A stretch of 64,000 nucleotides of DNA from Glandiceps talaboti (lineage: Eukaryota > Hemichordata > Enteropneusta > Spengelidae), in contig NC_135556.1 in assembly GCF_964340395.1 (NCBI RefSeq), positions 17,325,642 through 17,389,641 on the forward strand. The letters run 5' to 3'. The notes below the pieces were generated by a model, which searched no databases, had not been told where the DNA came from, and saw only the letters and a program-made list of their open reading frames with translations. The translations under genes were made by a program, and so were the position numbers. Positions 52,494 through 63,793 of this stretch are shown in pieces (position 1 is the stretch's first letter; each line of letters starts with the position of its first letter).

Positions 52494-52934
52494 ACTGTTT
52501 TGATTTGGTTTATTTGATTTGATTTGATTTGATTTATTTGAGCACAAGACGAAATAAAAAATCAGTATACAGAAAACAATTACAACAGACAAAATAAACA
52601 TTAATGTACTGGGATAACACAGAAAAGTTATAAAGTTATTTCCACTGTGGTCCCACATTAAACAGACACACTTAACATTACCATAGATGAAGATCAAACT
52701 CCCATACTACAAAACTACAATCAATAAAAAGAACGTCATCCTTTGCAAATCGATCCATTAAATCATAAAAATATCCTTTCTACCTTTTCTTAAAAAGAGT
52801 ACTAGAAGTTATGCTATGTACATATACTTCGCACCTTGTTCCATTCACAATGGCTGTATAAACAAAACTATTCTGATAAAACAGAACCCCGCCAGGAATA
52901 AAAATGGAATAAGGGCCGGTTCTAGTTCTATAAA
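52494..52934 (-). repeat. Possible LINE 3' tail with (ATCAA)n
   Basis: GATTTGATTTGATTTGATTT at 52515-52545 reads as an ATCAA-type tail on the minus strand, followed (5' on that strand) by about 390 bp that could be 3' UTR. A short frame ending in TSSTLFKKR upstream is compatible with a LINE C-terminus but too short to assign. Confidence 0.3.
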
Positions 52935-53444
52935 TACACTCTTTGTCATAAAAGCTTAGCATTTGGGTGTTTGAGACACACACAATCCTTGTTTGAAACA
53001 ATCCTAGTCATAAGAGCTTAGCATTCCAGTCGAAACCACACCAGCTTGTGTCTGTATCAACTCTCATTGACGGAACCCTTGATGACTTCTGTTTTAGAGT
53101 AAATTGGTGCAGAAAATCCCCAAATGCTAAGCTCTTATGGCCAGGATTCAGTGTATTTCGAACACCTCAATTCTGGTCATAAGAGCTTAGCATTTGGGTG
53201 ACATCAATAGAAGACATCAAGGGTTGCATCAACCACAGTCGATACAGACGTAAGTTGGTGTGGTTTCGCCTGGACTGTTTGTTTTGTGGCCTCTAACTGA
53301 CGCATCTTTTAATGTGTCCTGTTTTAGAGTAAATTGTTGCACAAAACGGCAAATGCTAAGCTCTTATGACCAGGATTATGTGCGTCTCGAACAAGGATTG
53401 CGTGTGTCTCACACTCAAATGCTAAGCTTTTATGACATAGTGTA
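52935..53444. mobile_element. Fold-back (long inverted repeat) element
   Basis: The outer ends TACACTCTTTGTCATAAAAG and CTTTTATGACATAGTGTA are complementary, and pairing continues through GCTTAGCATTTG and GAGACACACACAATCCTTG. An inner pair matches TCGAAACCACACCAGCTTGT (53033) with the inverse of GTTGGTGTGGTTTCGCC (53253), and AACCCTTGATG with CATCAAGGGTT. The motif GTCATAAGAGCTTAGCATTT or its inverse occurs five to six times. Nearly the whole 510 bp can fold on itself. There is no coding capacity. Confidence 0.75.
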
Positions 53445-53599
53445 AAAACAAATGGATCAATTTGATAGATGTTGAATGTTCACGTTGTCTGTGGGCAGCT
53501 GTTAGTATATTTACTGATCAAACCGTATACCTGAGGTTGAACTTGAACTTTGGGCAATGTCCTAGGTACAATTTGTCGTTTCATTTTTTCTTCTAAACT

Positions 53600-54004
53600 T
53601 CACGGGAATCCCATACTTCCATTCTGAAAAGAAAATGAATACATGGTACAATATACAAGTGTGTTACTCGAAGTATATTGTTTCTTTCGTTTTCGCGTAT
53701 GTAGCTTTTCATCCACTGTCCACCGAGTGTACCATTGTAAAATGACAACTGTATTTCGAGATGGAGTTTCACTCCTCATGTCTAGTGGATCTTTAGCTTT
53801 CAAATCAGTCGTAAGATTCCAAATAGGTAATTCGGTATGAATCATGTTTTCTGAAGTGTGACTGAGCAATTTCACAGAATTTGGGTTTGCGTAAGCGAGT
53901 TTTCGTCTCTCTTCATTGAAAATTGAGGCGAAGTGTTTCAAAACATACCTATAGTCTTCCATGTGGCGTGTATACAAGTTTGGTGCCAAGTGAACCGATT
54001 GCAT
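53600..54004 (-). CDS. Unrecognised 134-codon ORF
   Basis: The frame is open for 134 codons with a varied composition (for example YRYVLKHFASIFNEERRKLA, LSHTSENMIHTELPIWNL). The basic stretch HTRKRKKQ lies near the C-terminus. No domain, helix or splice partner is recognised. It may be a gene fragment or a transposon ORF remnant. Opposite-strand ORFs here are shorter and less convincing. Confidence 0.25.
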   Translation of the reverse strand: MQSVHLAPNLYTRHMEDYRYVLKHFASIFNEERRKLAYANPNSVKLLSHTSENMIHTELPIWNLTTDLKAKDPLDMRSETPSRNTVVILQWYTRWTVDEKLHTRKRKKQYTSSNTLVYCTMYSFSFQNGSMGFP

Positions 54005-55720
54005 ATCGGATCATTTCAAATTGGTTCAAGCATTTTCAAACGCGATTTTTGTTCCTTCTAATGGCCATCCATGCATGCAATGTTGAGAGAATTGTTTGTG
54101 CCAGGTATCGGCAACAAAGTGACTGTGACTATTACACCGTGAACCTTCACAATATTGTTTTCTTCCAAGTGGATGATAACTGATTTTACAAAAGCAATTG
54201 TTTTTATTCAGAACAATACTCCTGAGATAAATAAACAGTCTCAATCCTTGCAAAGATGTAGACGAATGTCTAACCAAATTACCAGATGTTATTTAATCAA
54301 ACAGATTGTCCGAATAAAACTTTATAAAACGAAAATCTTTTTAACGACCTATGATTTTGGTTATTTCCACTTTCTTTCTGTTTGTAAGCGATTCTACTGG
54401 TTAACGGTTTTAGGCCTTAAACTAGGTAGTATTCAACAGAAACTAATTTATGCTGATCCTCACACGTGGTAATGGCAATTGTACGTTTTTACCTATCCTG
54501 TTTTAGCATAATGTCATATTTCATCTGCTCAAAGTAAGGTTTATTCATTACTTAATGTTACGACATTTTCATGTAGTAATATAACTATTCTTTTCCATTT
54601 GTAATGATTTATCACTGCATAAAAGTATTGTTGACAAACTGGACAAATGTTAACTCTAGACTAATGTTAGCACGTTTTATATGACATGCTTAGAAAAGGG
54701 CCCCTCAGCAGGTACATCAAATCAACAGAATACTGAAAAATGATTGTTATTAGGGCCATAATTACTGGCAGTGATAGAATAGCAGAGATAATTGCAGATA
54801 ACAGCATGAATCATCTATTGTTGATATGTGAACAAGCACATGATCATAAATGTATTAAAAAATAAGCGGTAAGTGTCTGCAAATGTTTGATGTGTACAAG
54901 AGATAAAATCACCAAGCTAAGTGTATGTTTTCGCCTTCAGGAGAATCAGTGAAAGCTATGTCATCTGAGGATGTCTCTACAAAGATTCTTACGATTCACG
55001 AGAGATTAAACCACTAGGTTTTCAGTTTTTCTGATATTTGAAACTGCTTGAATATGAGTACATATCTATATTTCAAAATATAGAGACTACATTGTGTGTT
55101 CAGATGTTTCTCTTTAAGTATTCACTGGATCATAATATCATTGCCATAGTTATGATTAGAGAACACTTTTCAATGGCATATAATAAACGACAAAGAAGTT
55201 TGAAAGAGAAAGAGTATTTAATCATGATACTAATTATTCTAACCAATGAACACGTTCGCTCAAAACTTATCACAGTGCTTCACTTATTTTGCGTCTGTTA
55301 AGTATACTGTCACTAGGGCTAATTTTGTTAGCTATAGTGAACAATGAAATACGTTAACAATTATGCAAATTAACATAAATACTATTCAAGTTTCGTCGTT
55401 TCGGCAAAATGTGTACCAGATTGCATATGATTTGAGCCAAATGTTTTTGAAATAAATAAATTTACAAATACTTTAATTGTAATTCTAATTTATACAATTT
55501 CACGAACACAGACCCAATATTACGATACATTACGATATCTTTTATTACCCGATCAAAAAGAGAAGTGAAAAATGACATCCCAAACGTAAATACATTAGAA
55601 GCAAAACAATCAGATCGGATACCAGGAGTCAAAAAATAGCGATGCTAATCGTGTCTGACCCCTGGAAACAGTATATAATGGTATAAGTTTAGGGTGTAAA
55701 TAAATATACAAAATGTAGCT
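54005..55720. other. Gene-poor DNA
   Basis: No supported gene or repeat family member. ORFs up to 105 codons show no recognisable domain. Confidence 0.45.
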
Positions 55721-56763
55721 CTACCCGCGATCCCTACCCTCATCCCCACGTATCTCTGAGCGGCAAAATATAAGCAAGGCATATATTACATTAAAACTAT
55801 ACACTGTTATGCAGTATATTCTTTCAATAAATCTTTTACATAATGATGCTATGAATCGCTGTCTTCTCGGTTCATTGCTGGTGCCATGCTGTATTGAATT
55901 CCATGTGATTGCACCTGTGTATGTCATTGATTGTTTACGGGAATATGTTTTAACAGAATGTACACATAAATTATCCTGGCCTTTTTGTCGTGTATTGTAG
56001 TCATAGTTTAACACATTGCAGTATTCATCAATAGAGTATGGTAAATTATTGTGCAGCAAATCACAAACAAACGTATTGACCAAACACCTGTGCAGCGTAT
56101 ATACATCGAGAAATTCTAGCTTATTGAAAAGTCGTGAAGAGTGAGTCCTGAACTGGTCATGTGAGATTGCACGGACAGCCATTTTTTGAGATAAGAAAAT
56201 ACACTTCAAACAGGCGTGAAATGTATTTCCCCACACTTCTATACCATATTATGATATATGTGGTTGAACGAAAGCCTTGTAGAGTAAAATCAGTATATTT
56301 CGTAGTACAAAATCCCTAAGTTTATAAATGGCTCCTGTGTTTCGCTGTATAGCTATATAGTCTTTTTTTTTACAGTAGATGGTTGTCAAAGACGATGCCA
56401 ACAAAAGACGTAGAGTCAACTTGTTCAATGACATTTGCATTAATGCACAAGGTTCTACTAACATTCAATTGTTTTCTATGGCCTCTAATAAACATTATTT
56501 TTGTCTTTTTCCATTGATAGTGTTTATTTGCAGTACACCAATCCGTCAAATTTTCAAACTCATTGTTCACCATTGAGATGTCAATATTGTTGAGATGTTG
56601 AGGGAATGTATGGAAAAGAGTGAAGTCGTCTGCAAAGAATCAAGTCGGAAAATGATGACGAGAGTGGGAGATCATTAAACATACCCCGCATATAACGATG
56701 TAAAACCAACGAATCTTGACAAAAATGATATGCAAATAAGATGAACGAAATATATTGTAACAC
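55721..56763 (-). pseudogene. Decayed LINE reverse transcriptase, C-terminal half
   Basis: On the minus strand, frames read in turn: FNDLPLSSSFSDLIL with a broken FADD box near 56630; NNEFENLTDWCTANK, KKTKIMFIRGHRKQ and FVGIVFDNHLL; LYKAFVQPHISYGIEVWGNT; and QKMAVRAISHDQFRTHSSRL, with a C-terminus DYNTRQKGQDNLCV. This order is that of non-LTR reverse transcriptases from the catalytic box to the end. At least three frame shifts separate the pieces. It differs from the L2-like copies in the window. Confidence 0.85.
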
Positions 56764-58099
56764 GTGTCACGTTGATGAACACTAGGCTACTAATTACCAT
56801 TAGGTGTGGTATACCCTAGAGAGATTCTCCAATTGATAATGAGTGTGCGTGCAAAACAGACAGATGGCACAGTGAATGTTGTAGGGAATTTGATATAAGT
56901 CTCGGCATATGCTACAATGCAAGATGTAATAAACAATTCGTCCCCTGGGATTCTTTCCAAACATTTAATGTACAGTCACTAGTAGGAAACGTAATGTTGC
57001 TAAATCACTGTGAAATTACCAGCCGCTCTAAAGGTATATCGTAATAAAATACTCCTGTCATCAATATGTTGACCCATCGCCTTTTACATTTCCCTCGCAT
57101 CCTTTCACTATGATGGATAGCTCCCTTCAAGAATGTACCTATTGGCCATTCGGATATTGGAAATGACGAGAAAAATTCCGATTTGCGTCGATTGCCACAC
57201 TGACGACATGATAATCCAGAAGTACCACACGATGAAATCGGTTATGGATAATTGTATTTTATAACCGTAAATATTCAATCATCAAAAGACATGCTACTCT
57301 GAATGTTGGTTGATGTCAGTGTTGGTGTAATGAATAACAGCAATACGTTGTGCAAACACCTACTTGATGTCTAAAACTATGTTAAAATATCATGCTGTTG
57401 TCCAGACTTCGGTTACATTTTATCAATGGTTTGTCTGAGGGATACAAGTGATAAGTCTGTTCATCATGGACAGCAGTGAGCATATTTCTTGTAAAATGAC
57501 AATATCTACATTGCATATTGTTTAAAATTAATTCCTGCCCAGTACGCAACAAAGGATCGGCCATTTAATGTTATTTTTAGTAAGCATGTCCTTTTCACAC
57601 TTCAAGTGTTGCCTTGAGAAGCTCAAATATATGTTATTTTATGGAGGACTACAAATCGATATTCTAAAAACTAATAGATTGGTAGTGATGTATAAGTGGT
57701 TGTATTATCTTACTCTCATATGCATGGAATATCCATCGAACCTGTAATCAATGTGTCTTTTACAGTTTATGTAACCAGTGATGGAACACAAAACCATGTC
57801 ACATGTGAATCAGAGACGCATTCATAAATCTCAACAAAGTAATTTTGCACTCAAACAATACCATGGAACACGCAGGGTATGGAAACATAATGTTTCTTTT
57901 CATATTTCCTTTTATGACCTGTTCATTACATTTTGTCGCATGTGCCGAGAAATACATAAATGGTCAAAACTACGCGAACGAAAAGTAAACACATCAGAAT
58001 GAAGTTTCACAACACCTATATCAGAAGCCGGTTATGTTACTGTTACGTTGAGTTGACACAGTGCACACTCAAATTCTTGAGACGCATGATCAGGGAGGC
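56764..58099. other. Gene-poor DNA
   Basis: No supported gene. It may include more of the upstream part of the decayed LINE, but no motif is recognisable. Confidence 0.4.
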
Positions 58100-58311
58100 A
58101 TGGCAAGAATGTCATCACAAAAGGAAATAGCGGAATCAAGTAAAAAGATCGAAAAAATGATGGAGGTAGCAGTACTGAAGGTGTGAGGTCCTCAAACGAA
58201 GCTTTGACAAAACAAGTGATGTTTGTGGATGAAAAGTTCGAGAAGGCCGGTTTCCATCACAAGACTATATTTGAAAATTTACTAAGATTCAAACGGATAA
58301 AGGAAAATTGA
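58100..58311 (+). pseudogene. Coiled-coil-like ORF remnant with one frameshift
   Basis: One frame reads MARMSSQKEIAESSKKIEKM and stops at 58184. A shift of frame then continues VRSSNEALTKQVMFVDEKFE and ends at 58309. The charged heptad-like composition resembles the coiled-coil part of some LINE ORF1 proteins; this is inference only. Confidence 0.3.
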
Positions 58312-58788
58312 TCGAAACATTTTTTTTGCGAGAGTGTTATAGTAGAAAGAATGGTGGTCAAACTAACTCTTCTAAATGAGTTGGTGCCTTTTAGTTCCGG
58401 AAGGAATATTAGGTTATCAATTAATGTATGTCTGTATACGCTAGGTTACACCTAAGGATTTTCAATAGGATAGATCAGTAATCAGTATTTGTCAATATGA
58501 TTTACTTTTGACATACTTTCATAAATGTGGTTCTATATTAGGTTACATCAATACTAATATATGTATCCTAAAGACCTTTTTCGATTTCAAACATCGACAA
58601 ACTATAATCGATGAATACACATATTTGTCTACACAATTACTTTATAATTAATAACACAGTGTATCATGTATATTTTCGTTGCAATCACAATGTCTTTATT
58701 TGGTACATATCCAACTTCTTGTTTTGACTATTATATGTACAATATTGTATTTAAATGTTACCAAGTGTATGTATATGTTTGCTCTAGT

Positions 58789-58842
58789 ACACACACACAC
58801 ACACACACGCTCCCTCTGTCTCTGTCTCTGTCTCTCTCTTTC

Positions 58843-58897
<55 letters not shown>
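58789..58897. repeat. (AC)n, (TCTG)n and (TA)n compound microsatellite
   Basis: AC runs to about 58808, TCTG/TC sequence follows, and TA runs from about 58847 to 58897. Overlapping repeat ORFs are artefacts. Confidence 0.95.
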
Positions 58898-58902
<5 letters not shown>

Positions 58903-60079
58903 ATAGCACTGGAATTACATATATTTTACGTACTAAGTACATTACCCAAATATAAACTAAATATTGAAAAGTCAGAGGTACACAAGAGGTATTATCCGCA
59001 GTATAAGCAGCTGGGTGGCAGCAATTAACTTGTCGGTTATTACATGCAGAGATCATTATCACACCGTTGCCTATACATTGGGTAAAATACCATACATTAG
59101 ATAAATATAGCTAGCCCGAAGGATATTGCGATGTGAGGGTTTTCCTGTACCGGAAGCTAGTTATATATACCAAGCAAGACAATCGTGCTAAAAGTATAGT
59201 TTTGGTCCCAACAGTACACGTGTTTGTCTCGAAGCTAATATGCCTCAAATACCCATTACAACCATAGGCCTATGATACAACGCACGAAGTCCATAGAGGA
59301 ATGATCCGTCCGCGATTGCATGCATTCGACCACAATGAAAAGCCATATCTCTTGCCAACTTGGCACATAGGTGAATGCCATACCGAACAACATCCTTTAA
59401 TTTCGTGACCTTCTTATACTTGAATGAATGGCTGCCATGCTTCCTCCTAAACACTATCTGTACATTATTAGCTCAGGAACCATTCAAGTACCTATGAATA
59501 TATTGTATTTCCAGCATTGTATATTAGGTTGTTAGTTCACACTTTAAAATCTATAGTGTTTTTTCTCTCTCTCTCTCAATATTACCACAGAGGGATTTGA
59601 TATGTAAAAGCTGGTGTTTTTATGGTTTTTGTTACAGTAGAAAATGTTGCACCAGTAGTTTCAATAAGAGCCCTGATGCACGATTGTCACGTTCACAATG
59701 CAAACTGGAAATACGTTTCAAGGGTAAACTTGGACGAGTTTATTAATTGCGCTCTTTTATGAAGTTGTATGCTGTTTGAAGTAACCTTCATTAAGAGAAA
59801 TAAAGCAATTTATTAGTATATTGTTTCCAAGTCTGGCTAAACAGATAAACTAAAACATATTTGCTCTTACATCCATGTGTGTCATAGAAACGTGTAGTAA
59901 TACTATGTTGATCACAAAAACCAAACAGACGTTCACAAACGGTGCAATCATTAAAATTACTGTTGCTGTACTATTAATTTTCCGACTATACATTTATGAC
60001 ATCTAAAATTGAAATATCTACATTTTACAGTCGATATTATGTAAACTATGTCTTCTTTCAAATTCAAGCTCTGCCATGA
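58898..60079. other. Gene-poor DNA
   Basis: No supported gene. A 69-codon minus-strand frame at 59245-59454 (VTKLKDVVRYGIHLCAKLAR followed by DMAFHCGRMHAIADGS) looks somewhat protein-like but is unassigned. Confidence 0.4.
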
Positions 60080-60690
60080 CAGTACCGTAGCCTGCAGGGG
60101 GCGGGTGCAGCTGCCACCAAGATTTGTTGGAAAAAAGAAAGAAAAAAACCTTTTCGATTACATAGCGATATTATTAAAATCGTTGTTTACGTGACGATTC
60201 CTAGCACGCGCGCTTTGAATTGATAGTTCTCTAAAGTCAAAAGTTATATTACACTGACTCCTAGTTAATATGTCTCTCTATTGTACGCTGGCTTAACTTT
60301 GAATAAAATGTGCCCAGTTAAAACTTCAACCAGCATAGCGAATAAAAAATTCTTTGTGCGGGAAAGTGCAAAAGAAGTGCGCACATGCACTGTGCATTTT
60401 CCGTGAGTAACAGTAGTCTTCAAAGTCTCTTTTCATTTGAAGACAGCAAGTCGCAATAATGTCAGAGAGTGAAACTAAAAAAAAAACGACATCGGGTCCA
60501 GCAGTCTATTTTGACATTTGTCGGGAAACACACAGGGTAATTTACATCATGTTCCTCATGTTAAACATTTACTGATAAAATGGCAGAACTCTTTGTGGAA
60601 TATTTGGTGGCTCTGAAAAACTGTTAAACTACATACGCAGGTTAAGATCCACTCTTTGAAGATCCACTTTTAAATTGTAACACGATTTAT
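60080..60690 (+). mobile_element. hAT-like element, second copy (left part)
   Basis: It starts CAGTACCGTAGCCTGCAGGG and follows the element at 35564 for about 600 bp: TACATAGCGATATTATTAAA, ACGATTCCTAGCAC, GGGAAAGTGCAAAAGAAGTG, CGCACATGCACTGTGCATTT, TTTGAAGATCCACTTT. The match ends near 60690 without a visible right terminus. It lacks the long poly-G of the first copy and carries small deletions. Confidence 0.75.
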
Positions 60691-61288
<598 letters not shown>

Positions 61289-61394
61289 TCAACATATACA
61301 ATATGTCTATACTGGAGCAAACAGTGCTCAATACATATACATGTAGAGCGGTATAACTATTAAAAATAGTACAGTATCAAGTAAGATACACAGG

Positions 61395-61438
61395 AGCCGT
61401 TACACAGTGTTTCATGCTTACGCAATCATCGGACGACT
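61395..61438 (-). ncRNA. Hammerhead ribozyme motif with one core change
   Basis: Read on the minus strand, stem I pairs AGTCGT (61438-61433) with ACGGCT (61400-61395), including one wobble. The core is CCGATGA, one base off CTGATGA at the position of the invariant U4. Stem II is TGC-GTAA-GCA with a GNRA-type loop, again closed by a U-U opposition. GAA follows at 61413-61411. Stem III is ACAC-T-GTGT, and cleavage would fall after A61401. It lies 57 bp downstream of the Penelope-like ORF. The core substitution probably lowers or abolishes activity. Confidence 0.65.
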
Positions 61439-61494
61439 AACGGTACAGTCAGTGATGTTCTACTATAAAAGTTCAAAAATTCTAAGGTTCCATT

Positions 61495-62469
61495 TCACGT
61501 GATATGGGCGCCACAGTGGAAGTTGGTCAGTACATATCTATTTTGATGTCGGCACTTTGAGATTAATTCTGATCGTTTGTTTAATAAATTGGATTTGTCA
61601 GCGTAGATGATACATAGTTTTTCTGCCAGACAGAGATCACATCGCTTTGAAACATTAGAATAGGATGGTGCGCGTGTGATGACAGACCAGTCGATGGTAT
61701 ACTCTCGACCTTGATCTTTTCTTTTCAAGTTCCAGATATGTTTTGATAGCTCAGTACAGCATTGGTATTTCTCATTGGTGATGGATTGCTTGTGGTTGGC
61801 ATGTCGGAGTTTGAAACTGTTATCCGTTAAACCAATGTATTGCTTGTTGCTATCGTTGGTCTTAACATTGGCACTGTACACGATATTACTGGATAGGCAT
61901 TTTCCTCCAAGGGGGCACATGTCCTTAACTCGGCAGTTGCAGGCTACACTCACTGCTTTTTTCTCTGGTTCCATTATCTTTTTATTGTGTGCTTTAACAA
62001 TGGATGCCATGTTCCCCATGCAGCTATAGCTCACTTTGACATTGCCTCTATGAAATATTTTGTGCAGTTTAGAACCTCTAGGGAAGTGCTTGTCAATTAA
62101 GTGGAGGAATTGGTTACCGATGTTTGATTTTACCGTTTTACTATAAGGTGGATTAAACCAGATGATATTTCTTTGTCTATTTTTCCTCTTTACTTTATCA
62201 ACACTTTTATTGACATATGCCATGCCATCTTTATATCCGCTGTTTTTGAGTACTTCTGCGTAGACTGGGGCTGCGGAGTTAAACACACTTTCATCATAGG
62301 AAATGTCAGAAAGCCTTTTACTTATTGCCGCTGGAAGATGTTTGATGATTGATGGCGGGTGGTTTGATCTAGAATGAACGTATGCTGGATGGTCATTTGG
62401 TTTCCTATATGGGTAGAACTTTCCGTTGGTGAGGTTCAATGTAATGTCGAGATAGTTGACAATTTTCAA
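61495..62469 (-). CDS. Penelope-like element protein, C-terminal part with GIY-YIG endonuclease
   Basis: 324 open codons ending in a stop. The N-terminal part (NYLDITLNLTNGKFYPYRKP, then NHPPSIIKHLP) is the end of the reverse transcriptase. The block IWFNPPYSKTVKSNIG (103-118) and SYSCMGNMASIV (147-158) are typical of the Penelope linker. A Cys cluster, CNCR (177-180) and CPLGGKC (185-191), precedes the GIY-YIG nuclease core IVYSA (196-200), YIGLT (211-215) and RHANH (222-226). A Penelope endonuclease nicks target DNA to prime reverse transcription. The true N-terminus is lost, so the first Met is not the original start. No internal stop suggests a fairly recent insertion. Confidence 0.88.
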   Translation of the reverse strand: MKIVNYLDITLNLTNGKFYPYRKPNDHPAYVHSRSNHPPSIIKHLPAAISKRLSDISYDESVFNSAAPVYAEVLKNSGYKDGMAYVNKSVDKVKRKNRQRNIIWFNPPYSKTVKSNIGNQFLHLIDKHFPRGSKLHKIFHRGNVKVSYSCMGNMASIVKAHNKKIMEPEKKAVSVACNCRVKDMCPLGGKCLSSNIVYSANVKTNDSNKQYIGLTDNSFKLRHANHKQSITNEKYQCCTELSKHIWNLKRKDQGREYTIDWSVITRAPSYSNVSKRCDLCLAEKLCIIYADKSNLLNKRSELISKCRHQNRYVLTNFHCGAHIT

Positions 62470-62476
62470 GTTGGAT

Positions 62477-62507
62477 ATATATATATATATATATCTCTCT
62501 CTCTCGG
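62477..62507. repeat. Short (TA)n and (TC)n
   Basis: TA followed by TC units next to the 5' truncation point of the Penelope-like element. Confidence 0.9.
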
Positions 62508-62987
62508 ATGGTTATTCATATTCAAAGGCAAAAGTATGGCCACTTCGCTTTTTATGGTAAAGCGACGGAAAGACCAAGTCATGACCTGTTTACTCGATTG
62601 GGGTCCAGAAACAAACGAAGAATTACTTATAGTTGGTAAGCGCATAATTTTGTTATACGCCCTAACGTAAAGGTTACACACCTTTTCAAAATACGATTAA
62701 CTGCTCTCGCCATTAATCTGATACACATTTTCCACTCATTGACTATCGCATTTTGGACATTGTAACGATGACACTCTTTTAATGTACTTAATCCAGTCGG
62801 TTTCAAATTTCATTTGAAGTACCTATCATTTTAGTGTTTTATTACAACGACAAAGCATATGAAAGGTGTGAACGTTTAACGTTTACACTTAAGACGCACG
62901 TGCTGTAAACAAGTAACCGTTCACTAGAAGCTAGTAAAATGTAATATTTCGTCTTTGCACCAAATGCTAGCTATGTATGTATTTATT
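62508..62987. other. Non-coding stretch
   Basis: No gene or repeat is recognised. Confidence 0.5.
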
Positions 62988-63017
62988 TATGTATGTATGT
63001 ATGTATGTATGTATGTA

Positions 63018-63063
<46 letters not shown>

Positions 63064-63168
63064 CGTGCGTGCATGCATGCATGCATGCATGCATGCATGC
63101 ATGTATGTATGTATGTATGTATGTATGTATGTACGTACGTACGTACGTACGTACGTGTGTGTGTGTGT
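62988..63168. repeat. Compound (GTAT)(GT)(GTGC)(GCAT)(GTAT)(GTAC)(GT) microsatellite
   Basis: 181 bp in strict purine-pyrimidine alternation, built from successive tetranucleotide and dinucleotide blocks. Several repeat ORFs on both strands are artefacts. Confidence 0.97.
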
Positions 63169-63176
63169 TTTGACGT

Positions 63177-63203
63177 ATTACTACTACTACTACTACTACT
63201 AGT
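63177..63203. repeat. (TAC)n microsatellite
   Basis: About eight ACT/TAC units just after the alternating tract. Confidence 0.9.
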
Positions 63204-63460
63204 TTTGTTAGAGCTTGTATGCCATCATAATGTACAAACATATTTGTAGGATGCTCTGTCCTCCATTCCGATTTCTCTATAAATTGTTCACATATAATCG
63301 TAATCGAGCAAAGCTATAATGCTACCACTGACTACATGGCTATTCTATAATCTTTATTTCTAAAAGATGGATCATGACAGTGATATAATAGGATATAATA
63401 TTCATAGGTGCACACACTGAGCATTCGATGCTCAAGTCTTCTTTGATTTAGAAGTACTTT

Positions 63461-63596
63461 ATATCATCTCATGGTTTGCATACTGCTTTGTGCTGTGGTT
63501 AAGTGTATACGTAAGAGCATGTATGAGAAAATTGTTCCAAAACCTTCAAAACAAGTCCATCACTCACAAAACAGTATGCAAACCATGATATGATAT
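63461..63596. repeat. Inverted repeat, arms about 32 bp
   Basis: ATATCATCTCATGGTTTGCA plus TACTGCTTTGTG at 63461-63492 is mirrored by CACAAAACAGTATGCAAACC plus ATGATATGATAT at 63565-63596, with about two mismatches and a 72-bp loop. Confidence 0.8.
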
Positions 63597-63653
63597 AGAT
63601 GTCTGTGATGAGAGTAGTGTATAATATGTATTACGAATACCGTAAAATTGAGG

Positions 63654-63714
63654 CATTACTACTACTGCTGGTACTACTACTACTACTGCTATTACTACTA
63701 CTACTCCTACTGCG

Positions 63715-63749
<35 letters not shown>

Positions 63750-63793
63750 CACTACTACCACCACCACCACCACCACTATCTACTACTACCTAG
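63654..63793. repeat. Imperfect (TAC)n / (CAC)n microsatellite
   Basis: ACT units with interruptions (CTGG, CTCC, GCG) pass into CAC. Poly-Leu, poly-Tyr and poly-Val ORFs derive from it. Confidence 0.95.

Larger units (their letters stand above)
61289..62476 (-). mobile_element. 5'-truncated Penelope-like retroelement with hammerhead motif
   Basis: On the minus strand the segment begins abruptly next to a short TA run (62477-62495), carries a C-terminal Penelope-type ORF, then a hammerhead motif, about 100 bp of tail with TTGAGCACTGTTTG, and ends at a 98-bp TA tract. Penelope-like elements of animals are known to be 5'-truncated and to carry hammerheads in their terminal repeats. The reverse transcriptase catalytic region is missing. 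Confidence 0.8.
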
